DNA of 64,000 nucleotides from Malachius bipustulatus (Eukaryota; Arthropoda; Insecta; Coleoptera; Melyridae). The position numbers and the translations under genes are program-made. Each line of letters begins with the position of its first letter. Position 1 is the first letter of the stretch. This document shows, in pieces, positions 1 to 10,177 of the stretch. Where the stretch lies: the NCBI GenBank assembly GCA_910589415.1, contig OU342635.1:2046001-2110000 (forward strand), written 5' to 3'. The notes under the pieces are model-generated. The model did not search any database and was not told where the DNA came from. It saw only the letters and a program-made list of their open reading frames with translations.

Positions 1-637
1 AAAGAAGTACATAATGGGAATAGGAAATCGACAGACATATTACCACTTTGATTAAAATAATCAATTTTTCTGTATATTTCTTATATAGTTATGAACAATC
101 CGTCTTAAAAAAACGAAATGAAGAAAACTCAATCTATAAAAATGTTGGTATGATCTAAAATCATCTGTTATTGTATGCAACACAAAATACACGTGTCTGT
201 ATGAATAGTTGCTATGTAGATCCATTGTTAGTCTGTATACGAGACTGTTGTGTGTTATTTGATTTTTGATTAATAAAAAACTGAACATGGCGACATTCGC
301 ACTATTGTACTTTTAATAATTCCTTGAAAAGATCAATCAGACCTGGTCCTGGTACTAATAATTCTAACAAAAAACCGATTACTTTCGATTTTTTCAGACA
401 ATTTATAAACATTACTAAAATACTGGGGGTGTCTGGGTGTCCCCCTTAAAATAACGAAGTAGGTGTCCACTTCCGATATTTACGCGCGGTAGTGCGGCCA
501 TCTTGAAAATATTTTCCATGAATTTCTCGTTTAAATTTAAAACTTTAAAAATTTTTATTTTAAGGCTCTAGGACCAACAGTTCATGAGATATGGCCGCAC
601 CGAACCCTTAACTGATCACCCTGTATTATATTACTTA
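1..637. other. Non-coding 5' edge of window
   Basis: AT-rich sequence with stop codons in all frames and no recognisable protein, RNA gene or complete repeat. The tail end carries CACCCTGTA (about 608-616), a tip shared by several TA-flanked inverted-repeat elements elsewhere in the window, so a transposon end may lie here, but no partner terminus was found. Confidence 0.4.
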
Positions 638-639
638 TA

Positions 640-769
640 GGTACATTACTAGTGTGAAAAATGAACCCATTTGACACACGAGTGGGCGATTGTTATGGTA
701 CGAGGCGCGAGCCGAGTATGAAAATCTCACGAGTGTGAAATATGGCACTTTCCACGCAAGTAATGTACA
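640..769. repeat. Short MITE-like inverted repeat
   Basis: GTACATTACT near 641 is repeated inverted as AGTAATGTAC near 760-769, and the flanking 10 bases of each arm still match imperfectly (about 20-bp arms with a few mismatches). The interior is GC-richer than its surroundings, with CGAGGCGCGAGCCGAG near 700. No coding capacity and no clear target duplication. Probably a small non-autonomous DNA element. Confidence 0.35.
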
Positions 770-1062
770 CTATTTTTCCTACGACCGGATATTAATGCAC
801 AATAATCTCAAAAAAAATTCCAGTACTTTTGTTTATTGAGAGCTTCACAACGAAAACTACAATGATTGAATTAGAAAAACTTAAATAATAGCAACTAACC
901 CCATCAAACTTGATAAAAGTATCTACCTACAAGCTACAAGTAATGCGCATGTTTAGTTTCATAAACTCGATCAAAAATAAAGCAAAAACGAAAATAGTAG
1001 GTAGAACTTTTTGACTTAATTATGAAAACCTAGACGGAGGCGTAGCCACGCATGCGTTAATA

Positions 1063-1445
1063 GACGCCGTCAGTGTGACGTCACTAGGCTGGGTTCGGTT
1101 CCAAATAAACAAACCGTTCACGTGGGCATTGTTGTCAGTTGTCGTGATTTGGTTGAAGTTTTAAGTTCACGTGGTCCTGAAGTTTGACTTATTATTATTG
1201 AGGTTGTTTTCAGGCATTGGCCTGCGATCGCCATCAATTAAATTGAACCAAATTATATTTTAGGTTTCCGTGGAGCTCGAACCGTCTGTCGGTAGTTTAA
1301 TTTGTATCACTAAAAATTCTTCATTTAACTGTAATCAAAAGTTTACAGTGAAATTGGCAACTCTGCAACTGTCAGAGGCATGTTTATTTGGAACCGTAAC
1401 CGGCGTCCGGTACCCCCGACCACTGACGTCATCACTGACGTCGTC
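1063..1445. mobile_element. MITE with TGACGTCA-bearing termini, copy A
   Basis: The ends are GACGCCGTCAGTG at 1063 and, inverted, CACTGACGTCGTC ending at 1445, flanked by TA on both sides (1061-1062, 1446-1447). The left end matches copy B at 35360-36191 for about 120 bp. The arms carry TGACGTCA palindromes (about 1077 and 1427). No open reading frame of note. This is a non-autonomous DNA transposon, with TA duplication as in Tc1/mariner-type elements. Confidence 0.7.
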
Positions 1446-2439
1446 TATAGGGGTCAGAACCATACTCCCCTCCACATTTATATTCGACAGCCTGATTTGG
1501 TGGTGATAATTTTTGTAATTAGGAATTTTTTTATAATATGATACTTGCAAAAAAACTCATCTTCGGCGCATCTTTAGCGCGTTTTTATGATATAATTTTT
1601 TTTGTAATGTTATGCAGTAGTCAAATCCATAAACAACCCCCTCCCCACTATAAAAAAATCCTGGCTACGCCACTGCGAGACTGCGACTGCATCTAAATAA
1701 ATAATAATAGAACATCCTGTAGATATATATATCTATGGAAGTACCTACCACCTACCTATAATCCATAATAATAGATTCTTTAATTATGTTGTGAATGTGA
1801 AAATATAATTATTGTAACAGTGTGGTTAAAAAACCTACCGGATTTTTTATTTTTGTGAAAAAATATACTTCTTGAGGTTGATGCACGAGATGGCTTTTAT
1901 AAATCCTTATTCTGTATTCTTTCTTTGAGGAGGTAAGAAGTAAGAAAGTAGCTGTCATTTTTTTTATCAAGCCAGCCACCCACCAGCCAGCCGGCAAGAT
2001 TGCCAGATTTATTGCTGATGAGTAGTATTATTGAGAACTCTGGCCTGGCTGACTAGATTACATTCCCTTTCAACGTGGCAACACCGAAGACCAGGAATTA
2101 GTAAACTTGTCAGCGTAGCGTACGTAGAGCGGATCGGACTGCTGCTGCTTGCTTTGCCTTGCCTTGCCTGGCTTATGCTCAAGCTCAATGCTCATGCTGC
2201 TGACTGTGAGTGCTGTGGTTGTGGCTTTACACTTACGCATAGGCATAGTGAACCGTGTATACATTCTGTTCTGTAGTGTAGTGTGAGTGTGCACGTACTG
2301 TTGTTTTTACGGTATTGTAATATAATAGGAAATGGTGTGTGCGGTCGTCGAGGTGCAGGGTTTCGGACAAAGGAGGTAGATAAGGTGTTGAAGTGCAATA
2401 TCAGAGTGTGGTGCGTGCATTACATAGACCCTATAAACA
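1446..2439. other. 5' flank of midnolin
   Basis: Non-coding sequence between the MITE and the midnolin start. The last 300 bp are markedly richer in GC and CpG than the surrounding DNA, which would fit a promoter and 5' UTR on the + strand. No TATA box can be placed with confidence and any untranslated upstream exon cannot be excluded. Small open frames here overlap on both strands and look random. Confidence 0.4.
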
Positions 2440-5400
2440 ATGGAGAACCAGTCCCAGTCGCCTATTAGCCCCATTTCGCAGGGGTGTGGCCCACATTCTC
2501 AGATATCCATAAACGTTAGCCCCACGACGGGGGGCGACTTTCATCTCAGCGTCGAGCACGACATCTCCGTCGACAATTTCAAGAAAATCATCTCTAAGAA
2601 ACTCAAAGTTCCACGAGATCGGATATGCCTGTTGTTCCGCGACAAGTGGGTTCCCGATGCCAGAGTACAGTTATTTTTAATTTTTGGTAATTTTATGCGT
2701 TGTTCGCAGGCAATTACAAGAAGGCAATCTCCTCCAGCACGGCATAATGGACGGTTCAAGGGTTACGCTGCTTCCGAACGTCGAAACTGGACTCATCGTG
2801 AGTATTTTCACGTCGATAATGTTTCCTGCGATTGCGAAACGTCGTCGGTCGCTTCGTGATTGTGGCGATTTTCGCTTTTATCTCTCGTAACGTTGTTGCG
2901 GGTTCCACGGCCCACTTGACGTACCTACGTACGTAATCATTATTGTGCGTGCGTGTCGTCATGATTTGGTCCCTTTTGGCTCTGAAAATGCTGATTGTCG
3001 GGCATCTCTTTGTTGATTTTGTCGATAGTATGCTAAGTTTAGATCAATATTGCCGTCCCCCCTACATGTAATCACATAACCATACAAACAATGATGCCTA
3101 ACTGTGGGTATTTCTCTGCTGCTCTGGCATATTATTCAGTGGGTACTCATACTCAACAACTAACTGCACCCATTATCTTTTCATTTAGGTAGTAGATACA
3201 CCCACCCACTATTACAACTGTGCGAATGGCTTGTTGCTGATGGCAATAAAAATCAGATCAACATCATTCATAACTATTCAGAAATTTTACAATTACTTAT
3301 TTATTATTATTATTTAGCAACAACTACTTTTCAATGCTTGAGTAGTTTCTATATTATCATCCTGTATTATTATAATGGCAATGTGAAATGAAGTAATAAT
3401 TTTTTCACTTTCACCCTACCTCTCTTATTTCAATAGAACCACCTACGCAATGTTGCTGGTGCTTGTATCCGTATCTCAGATCTGGATTCTAAGTATACCT
3501 ACTACCTATCAAAAAAAAATGAATGTGTGGGTGTATCGAAATGGATTTTTTTATCCTGGGTGGCTGTGACATTTTGTTTTTATGTTGGTCAAAACTAAAA
3601 ATCCCCAACTATCACTATCAGTTATCACTGTCATAAATTTATTATCATAATTGTCAAAATCAATTTGAGTGAAACTCAAAAATCTTCTTTTTTAATATTA
3701 GCAGTGCTGCCAGTTTATTTATCAATCATAATGATTATACTTCTTCTTTTTCTTGCTTAATGGCTTACGCACCCAAGTGCATTTGTGCGTAAAAATGATT
3801 ATAAACTAATTTAATTGATTTGTCAGTTTTCATTTCTCATCACTCATTTGGCAGACTGGCGTAAAAACAGTTGCTAAAAAGATAGTTGGCAGCTTATAAA
3901 AATTGGTCACTACTGGGAGTGGTGGCTATATGCACAAGGGTCAAGCCATAATTGAAGAAGAAGAAAAATCAATTTATCATTTTTACTCCAAAAATGTAAG
4001 TAAGGAACAGAAAATAAAAAAAGGTATAAAATTACAATAATTTACAAAGAAATCATATAACAACTACAATCAAATAACACCGTCAAAGTTATGCCGGTGT
4101 TACTTAAAGTAACCCACATTTATTGGTTCTTTTATGAAGTATGCCAGAAGTAAACAAAAGTAAACACAATAATAGTGACTTGCGTGGCCTAGTGGTACTC
4201 CGCTGGCTCACGAAGCCATAGATCGCGGGTTCGAAACTCACCTCGGCCCGCTTTACTTTTCAGATTCATTTTCGAATGTCTGTGAAAAGTAAAACAAGCG
4301 ATCGAACGTTTAAAAGGCAAATATTATAATTTAAAGTGTGTGTGGCTAAAGAGTTCGTCTCAAAGCCAAATTACCAGAGTGGAGCGACTATGTCTTACCT
4401 ACACAGTTAAGACCGATGCTCCCTCTTTAAAAAAAAAAAAAAAAAAACACAATAATGCATTTAAAGAGCTCTACTCCACTAACCACTATGGTGAGTTTCA
4501 TAGTAATTCTAGAAATTTTGGCTGAAAAAGCACAATCTGACAACACCGCTCATCTTATTGACATTGCAACCATAACCTATAGAAATATTCATAACGTAAA
4601 AGTTGACAGCAAAATGTATCTTAGGAAACTGTAACCTTTGAGTTTCTCTGAAAGCATTGTAAGTTTCTCATTCTCAAACTGTGCTTTCGCTTGAATAAAA
4701 TAAAAGTATCCGTTTTCTCTGCAATTTGTAAATATTTCATTATCTAGGAACTCTGTTTAGGAACTCTGGACAGATCTATTATTCTGACAACACCGCTCAT
4801 CTTATTGACATTGCAACCATAACCTATAGAAATATTCATAACGTAAAAGTTGACAGCAAAATGTATCTTAGGAAACTGTAACCTTTGAGTTTCTCTGAAA
4901 GCATTGTAAGTTTCTCATTCTCAAACAGTGCTTTCGCTTGAATAAAATAAAAGTATCCGTTTTCTCTACAATTTGTAAATTTTTCATTATCTAGGAACTC
5001 TGTATAGGAATTTAGGAACTCTGGACAGATCTATTATCTCATGAATAAAAGCACAATCTGACAACACCGCTCATCTTATTGGCATTGCAACCATAAACTA
5101 TAGAAATATTCATAACCTAAAAGTTGACAGCAAAATATTTCTTAGGAAACTGTCATCTTTGAGTTTCTCTGAAAGCATTGTAAGTTTCTCATTCTCAAAC
5201 GGTGCTTTCGCTTGAATAAAAGTATCCGTTTTCTCTACAATTTGTAAATTTTTCATTATCTAGGAACTCTGTATAGGAATTTAGGAACTCTGTACCAGTA
5301 ACTGACATTTCCAAAAAAGTAATTTCAGAGAAGCGGCAAGCAGAAACTTTCGTTGCAAGAAATATTTTCCGCTTGCCACTTCTCCGAAATTGATTTTTTA

Positions 5401-8400
5401 GAACTGTCAGTTATTTTACACATTTTCTATACTAATGTATATATAGACAGATATATTATACCGGGTGATTTAAAATTATTGAAAATTTTCAAGTGACTCT
5501 CAAGTGGCTTTATGTTGTAATTGGTAACACTTCTATCAGATGACAGATAGAATTCATTCTATCTAACTTGTTGGTTATGTTTCCTGTCAATTTGACCAAA
5601 ATTTACAAATAAAAGGGCAAAAATCGACAGGTACTGTGTGAGACTCCTAAAAAGCATTTATATGAATGAATAAAAGCTGAACGGGTCAAGAACTACCCTG
5701 ACTGGCCAGATAATCTGGGGATTGATTTCTGTGGACTTGGTTGGATCCTATTTTCAATATTGTTTGTCCAATTCTGATTTATCAATCTAGATTGGCCTTT
5801 CAAAGTGCTAGTAGTTTGTAAAAAATAAACTAAATTTACAATTCTGTCGTAGTCTTTCTGAACATTTCTGAAAACGGCTCAAAGCAACCTGCTTTTGAGC
5901 AATTTTCGTGCGTTCAAAAATATACGACTGGAAAAGCGTGTTGCCAACAGTGAAGTTGATTATTTTCCACGTTTATCAAATTGTTGAACTTATTTCAGAA
6001 GGAAACAAAATAATTGACTGCCAAATATCACATTTCACACCATTCAAGCTACTGACTTTTTGACAAGCTTAGAAATTTGAAAACTCAATATAAACAGTGT
6101 GCCAAACGTTAATTTAGTAACTCAGTAATACCAATTCACTTGTAAATTTTCAATCACTTAAAATCATCCGGTATCTCATGAATAAAAGCACAACCTGACA
6201 ACACCACTCATCAACTTGACATTGTAATAATTGTAACGATAACCTCAAAAATATTCATAACTTTAATGTTGACAGCAACAATAAACGTTGGAATATGTCA
6301 CCCTTACATAACCACCTGGAACGCAAATTAAAAAAAATCATATACCAACACCTTTGTTGGTTGTAATAAGGGATATCCAGTCTTTGTTTATATGTTTACT
6401 TTGGTGCCTATTATCAAATATCTTAACTATAGTACAAAACTACTACAACTAGTACAACTTGGCTCAAGCAGCGACAAAATTAAGTGTAAAGTGCCATGTA
6501 GCATTTGGGGGCCGAGGATTCAAACAATAATTACTTTCCTTTACTTCACTCTATACCTAATAAAATAAAACTACTGTCACTTCAGTGGGGCTGTATAAAT
6601 TGATATCAAGTAAATCAACCCAATTCACATAAAATTTTTTTATTAGGTCCGCCCCAAACCAATAATAGATGTTGTTGTCTCAGTGGCCAAATACATGTAT
6701 TTCAGTGACAGTTTCCTGATTATAGTTTAAGGAATTTGCTATTACCATTACCAACATTACTTGAGGTACTTCCTGTTTTTTTGGTTTTGTTTCCTGTTTC
6801 CTAGGTAACTTTGTGTATTAGAATTGTTTTTTTAATCTAAATCCTTTCAGTTAGACGAATTATTAATCAAATGGCCGGATTTTAATTTTTTGAAACTTCA
6901 AAAGGCATTTTTGATTTGACTGAGAAAAGTTTTTTGAAAAGGTTGTTTGTCTTGATTGATTTTATACACAGTAAAACAAAAAGCATCACCTTAAAAGTCA
7001 AGCTGTATATTGCTGTCAACATTTAGGTTATGGATATTTTTATTTTAGAGGTTATGTTACAATGTCAAGATGATAAGAGCGGTGTTGTCAGATTGTACTT
7101 TTATTAATGAATTTGTGTTTTGTTGAGTTTATAGAATATAATATCATTATCTACCTCTAGAATAGGGATAATTGCTCAAATTGAATCGATTCACTGATGA
7201 TCGATTTTTTGTTCCTAACCTTACTACTGATATGTTTGCCATATGACATTATTACACAAGTGACAGATTACAGGGCTGTCGGAACTCCAGTCAAAAACAT
7301 GATTATTGTCATTGTCACTCTTGTCATTCTCATCAAGTCTCTTTCAGTCACTAGCACTAGCAATCTTCTTAAATAATTTGCAAATTATTGAAGTTTGGTT
7401 ATTTTGTGCTAATTTTTTTTTCTTTGTTAATAAAATTAACTGGCAACGCTGCTGGTAATAAAGAAGATTTTTAACAGTTTCACTCAAACAGTTGATTTTG
7501 TCAGGTGACAATTATTATTTATTATAATAAAGCACCCCCCAGAATCTTTACCTATGGAAATTGGCTCCCGGTCAAATTTATTGTAACATTGGGGATCCGT
7601 AGTATTCAATGAGTAGATCAGAAGTCCCCATGGGCATAAGCCCAGAGAAACTCGATTTCTTGAGATGGATTTTTTACATGGTTGCTATGTTCCTGTCTGA
7701 CGTGGTTGTAATTTGGCCACTAAATCCACAGCTATTTTCAAGTCTATGAGAACTTAGAATTGTTGGATTTGGTAACCAAATTGGCTCCATGACGGGCCTA
7801 TTATAACAATGATTTTTTTATAATAAAATGACATTTGGATTTAAGTATGTTTTGAAAAAATGGATTCACAGTAATTTCACTAATTTCTAATGAAAGTTGA
7901 AACTTGTCAAGTATGACATTTCTGTATCTGTAACATCTGAATTCAGAATGCACATATGCCAGATTGTATGAAAAGCACAAGCGTCTAGGGAAACCCCTTG
8001 TTTGGAACTAAAATAAAAAAGAAAGGTTCATTTGATGTGTTTTTTTTTCAAGGGAAATACATACCCTGATCTGATAAGGGTCCTATTCCACAAATAGAAG
8101 CATCACAACTCGGTACTTTTCATGTTTCAATTTTTTACAAAGCAAGAAATTTATGTTTCACATTCAGTTTGAGTGTATTTAATTTAGCACTGCTGTGCTA
8201 TATGGAAATGCAAATATGTTGCAAATTTTTTATAATAATAAGACAATGCAAGTTTTGTGGACATTGCTTTGTGGAATAGGCCCCAGAACCTGACCAGTCA
8301 GATTAGGACATCTCCTATTGAAAAAATGCACTTTGTTAATTCACTAAACGATGCTATGACATAAAAAATCAATATTCAAAGGTGAATACCTCGAGAAAAC

Positions 8401-10024
8401 GAGGGGTCCTTTATGATAGATATTTACTCTACTCAAATCTGAAGACAACCAACGTAACCTTCACCCATATTATTAAAAATCGGATTATGGGTAGGTATTT
8501 GAAACTGGTTTTCTTCACATCAGTCGAGAATTTGTCTTTCAAGCCCAGCTTTGGCCAAGCAGTCACTGCAAACAATTTTTTCTTATTAGTCCAAATAAGT
8601 TCTGAAATTGAACAGCGAATAATATTCGCCAGTAACGTATCTTGCTAAATTAACCCCCCGACTGTCTCTCCACAGACGCAGCGTCCAGAAATCGGTATAA
8701 TGCAGGCACTGGAATCGTTGAATGACACCCAAGTTAACGAGTTCCTCTGCGGTAAGGCACCGCTCAATCTGTCCATGAGGTTAGGGGACCACATGATGCT
8801 CATCCAGCTTCAACTGAGCACCGTGTCCGGGTCCAAGGCTGCGGGAACCCCGGTGCCCACCTCGCCTCTACCGTCGCCGCCGCCGCCGGCGAGTACTCCT
8901 GCCACCGCCACGGGTAGCAATCCTCCCAGTCTGGTACAAGCAAGTAGGAACCTTCAGAGTACATTGCGGAGGTTGAGTGCGGACGTCTTCTCCGGCAGAG
9001 ATAAGGGTAAGTGATGATTATGTAGCACCTGGGGTACTTACCCAAAAAGAACTTGTAAGGTAAATGCAGTGATGGATATATACCTGAGCATTTATTTACG
9101 ACGGTAAATACCCCAAAATATCTGGGGGATTTACCCAAATTGGGTATTTTAGTGGGTGTTTTGGATTAAATAAATATCAGAAGTTTAACTCGATTCAACT
9201 TTAATTTTTTTAACTCATGTGGACATTTTTAAGCACTGGCTACATGAATCGTCCTGTATTTTTTCTGTAGTTTTTTCTCCTAAGATCGTTCTTTCTAAGA
9301 GCTTCTAAGATAACCGCAGTGATGGTATATACCTGAGCATTTATTTACGAGGGTAAATATCCCAAAATACCTGGGGGATTTACCCAAATTGGGTATTTTA
9401 GTTTCTTTTGGACATTTTAAACACGGGCTACATGAATCACCCTGTATACTGCAGTTTCTCCTATGAGCTTCTCATGAGGAGTTATATTTAGAAGCTTCCA
9501 TAGGGTCCAGTTTTTCTTAGTTAGATTGAGAATTGAGATACTGTGAGAACTGCTTGAATTTTCTGAATCTTGCAGCATTTCCTTTATGCAATTAAAAAAA
9601 TGATGTGGCCTACTTAAATGTAACAAGTTCTTTACTTCCAGGTCGCCGAGAGAACGTGTATTCGGGCACGTTCAGCGGTGCCCTCAACCCAGCCCTTCAA
9701 GACCCGAAGGGACGTCCGCGTCGCGACGTCGCCACCATAGTCCACATCCTCAACGACCTTCTGTGTTCAGTACCGGAATTCCGCAAGGTTCACCGGAAGT
9801 CCGCCGCCGAGGAACCTTCGACCAGCGGCGGCGGTTCGGTCGCCCCCGAACAAGAGTCCGGACCGTCCTCACCTTCTTCGTGCTGCGACGATCAGACATC
9901 GAGGACACGCGGCAAGCTGGAACAGCTCAGGCTAGTCATGGGCGAACGTAGGGAACGTCGGAACAGGAGGAAACAGAAACCGTATTCTTTGCCGACCGGT
10001 GATACGGATACCGTTACTGCGTAG
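2440..10024 (+). CDS. Midn: Midnolin (stuxnet orthologue), 4 coding exons
   Basis: Coding exons are 2440-2645, 2710-2797, 8676-9006 and 9642-10024; joined they give 335 aa with GT-AG borders and no frame break. The start is the first ATG in frame with the ubiquitin-like domain. Seen in order: ubiquitin-like fold (about residues 15-100, ending [10 protein letters not shown]); first Catch half with [12 protein letters not shown] and [13 protein letters not shown] (about 105-145); a Pro/Ser-rich linker; second Catch half with [16 protein letters not shown] and ILNDLL (about 212-255); and a basic C-terminal helix ([18 protein letters not shown]). These are the parts known from animal midnolin, which binds the proteasome and delivers nuclear proteins for ubiquitin-independent degradation; fly stuxnet lowers Polycomb levels. 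Intron 2 is 5.9 kb and full of repeats. The gene converges on Hakai. Identification is firm; function is by homology. Confidence 0.95.
3644..3722. repeat. Left member of a 3.9-kb-spaced inverted repeat
   Basis: About 80 bp (GTCAAAATCAA, GAGTGAAACT, AAAAATCTTCTTT, GCTGCCAGTT in order) recurs in reverse complement at about 7430-7512. Similarity is moderate with small gaps. The two copies may be the worn ends of one large element into which the SINE, array and MITEs between them were later inserted, or simply two copies of one repeat in opposite directions. Confidence 0.4.
4174..4446 (+). mobile_element. tRNA-headed SINE, copy 1
   Basis: A 273-bp element flanked by a 10-bp direct repeat, ACACAATAAT, at 4164-4173 and 4447-4456. 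The head has Pol III promoter boxes: A box TGGCCTAGTGG (4185-4195) and B box GGGTTCGAAACTC (4227-4239). The body ends with a block GTGGAGCGACT...TGTCTTACCTACA...AAGACCGATGCTCCC, then a pure A tail. The same block ends copy 2 at 33348-33588. The perfect target duplication and long A tail point to a fairly recent insertion. The head does not fold into a usable tRNA gene. Confidence 0.85.
4514..5290 (+). repeat. Three-copy tandem repeat, unit about 250-270 bp
   Basis: The marker GACAACACCGCTCATCTTAT starts at 4539 and 4786 and recurs in nearly the same form at 5060, giving spacings of 247 and 274 bp. Each unit runs from there through AAAAGTTGACAGCAAAAT, GTTTCTCTGAAAGCATTG and GTATCCGTTTTCTC to AGGAACTCTG. 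Copies differ by a few percent plus small indels. A fourth partial unit lies at about 6174-6290 and an inverted relative at about 7000-7110. No coding sequence. Confidence 0.8.
5299..5413. repeat. 115-bp palindromic MITE
   Basis: TAACTGAC at 5299 pairs with GTCAGTTA ending at 5413, and the arms continue inward for nearly 50 bp with few mismatches (for example AGAAGCGGCAAGC against GCTTGCCACTTCT). The whole can fold into one hairpin with a short loop. It sits just after the third unit of the tandem array. Confidence 0.6.
5461..6171. mobile_element. TA-flanked MITE, 711 bp
   Basis: The ends are CCGGGTGATTTAAAAT at 5461 and, inverted, ATTTTAAGTGATTG (read from the right end), each bordered by TA. 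Removing the element and one TA rejoins GACAGATATATTA with TCTCATGAATAAAAGC, which matches the uninterrupted array sequence at about 5027-5053. The empty site therefore exists next door and fixes the boundaries. No open frame of interest. A non-autonomous Tc1/mariner-type element is the best guess. Confidence 0.8.
6174..7110. repeat. Inverted pair of array-unit relatives
   Basis: About 110 bp at 6183-6290 (AAAAGCACAACCTGACAACA ... GTTGACAGCAA) reappears reverse-complemented at about 7000-7110. Both resemble the first part of the 4514-5290 unit. The pair gives this 0.93-kb stretch terminal inverted repeats, so the array unit itself may derive from the end of a DNA element. The interior is non-coding. 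Confidence 0.5.
9055..9460 (+). repeat. Two-copy tandem duplication in Midn intron 3
   Basis: The phrase GCAGTGATGG, then TATACCTGAGCATTTATTTA, a GGGGGATTTACCCAAATTGG block and GGCTACATGAATC occurs at about 9066-9260 and again at about 9315-9440, a unit of roughly 245 bp. The second copy lacks part of the end. Copies are about 90 percent alike. Non-coding. Confidence 0.65.
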
Positions 10025-10171
10025 GTTAGCGGATGTATTGTAAATAGGCCGATTTATGATGTTTGTGTGGTTTATGCTGGGTCCCGGTCTGTTTTGACTG
10101 GTTTTTTTCTTTTGCCGATCTGTGGTTATTGTTTTTTTAGTGAAACATCTCATCAAATTTAGAATTATTGT

Positions 10172-10177
10172 AATAAA
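10172..10177 (+). terminator. Midn poly(A) signal
   Basis: Canonical AATAAA 148 bp past the Midn stop codon, the first one downstream on the + strand. Confidence 0.55.

Larger units (their letters stand above)
2798..8675 (+). other. Midn intron 2, repeat-filled
   Basis: GT-AG intron of 5878 bp holding a SINE, a three-copy tandem array, at least two small inverted-repeat MITEs and divergent copies of the array unit; these are listed separately. Stretches 2798-3640 and 7520-8675 show no coding sequence and no repeat that I can delimit. An inverted pair near 3738-3770 and 3930-3970 (CTTCTTCTTTTTCTTG against GAAGAAGAAG) may be another small element. Confidence 0.6.

Noticed and set aside
2646..2709. 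Alternative donor after CCAGA at 2665 for Midn exon 1
   Set aside because: It would break the frame into exon 2; the donor at 2646 keeps the frame and the length of the ubiquitin-like domain.
4174..4260. tRNA gene candidate with A and B boxes
   Set aside because: No proper cloverleaf or anticodon stem, followed by a SINE body, A tail and flanked by a target duplication.
4514..5290. CRISPR-like direct repeats
   Set aside because: Units are 250 bp and contiguous with no spacers, in a eukaryotic intron; a tandem repeat.
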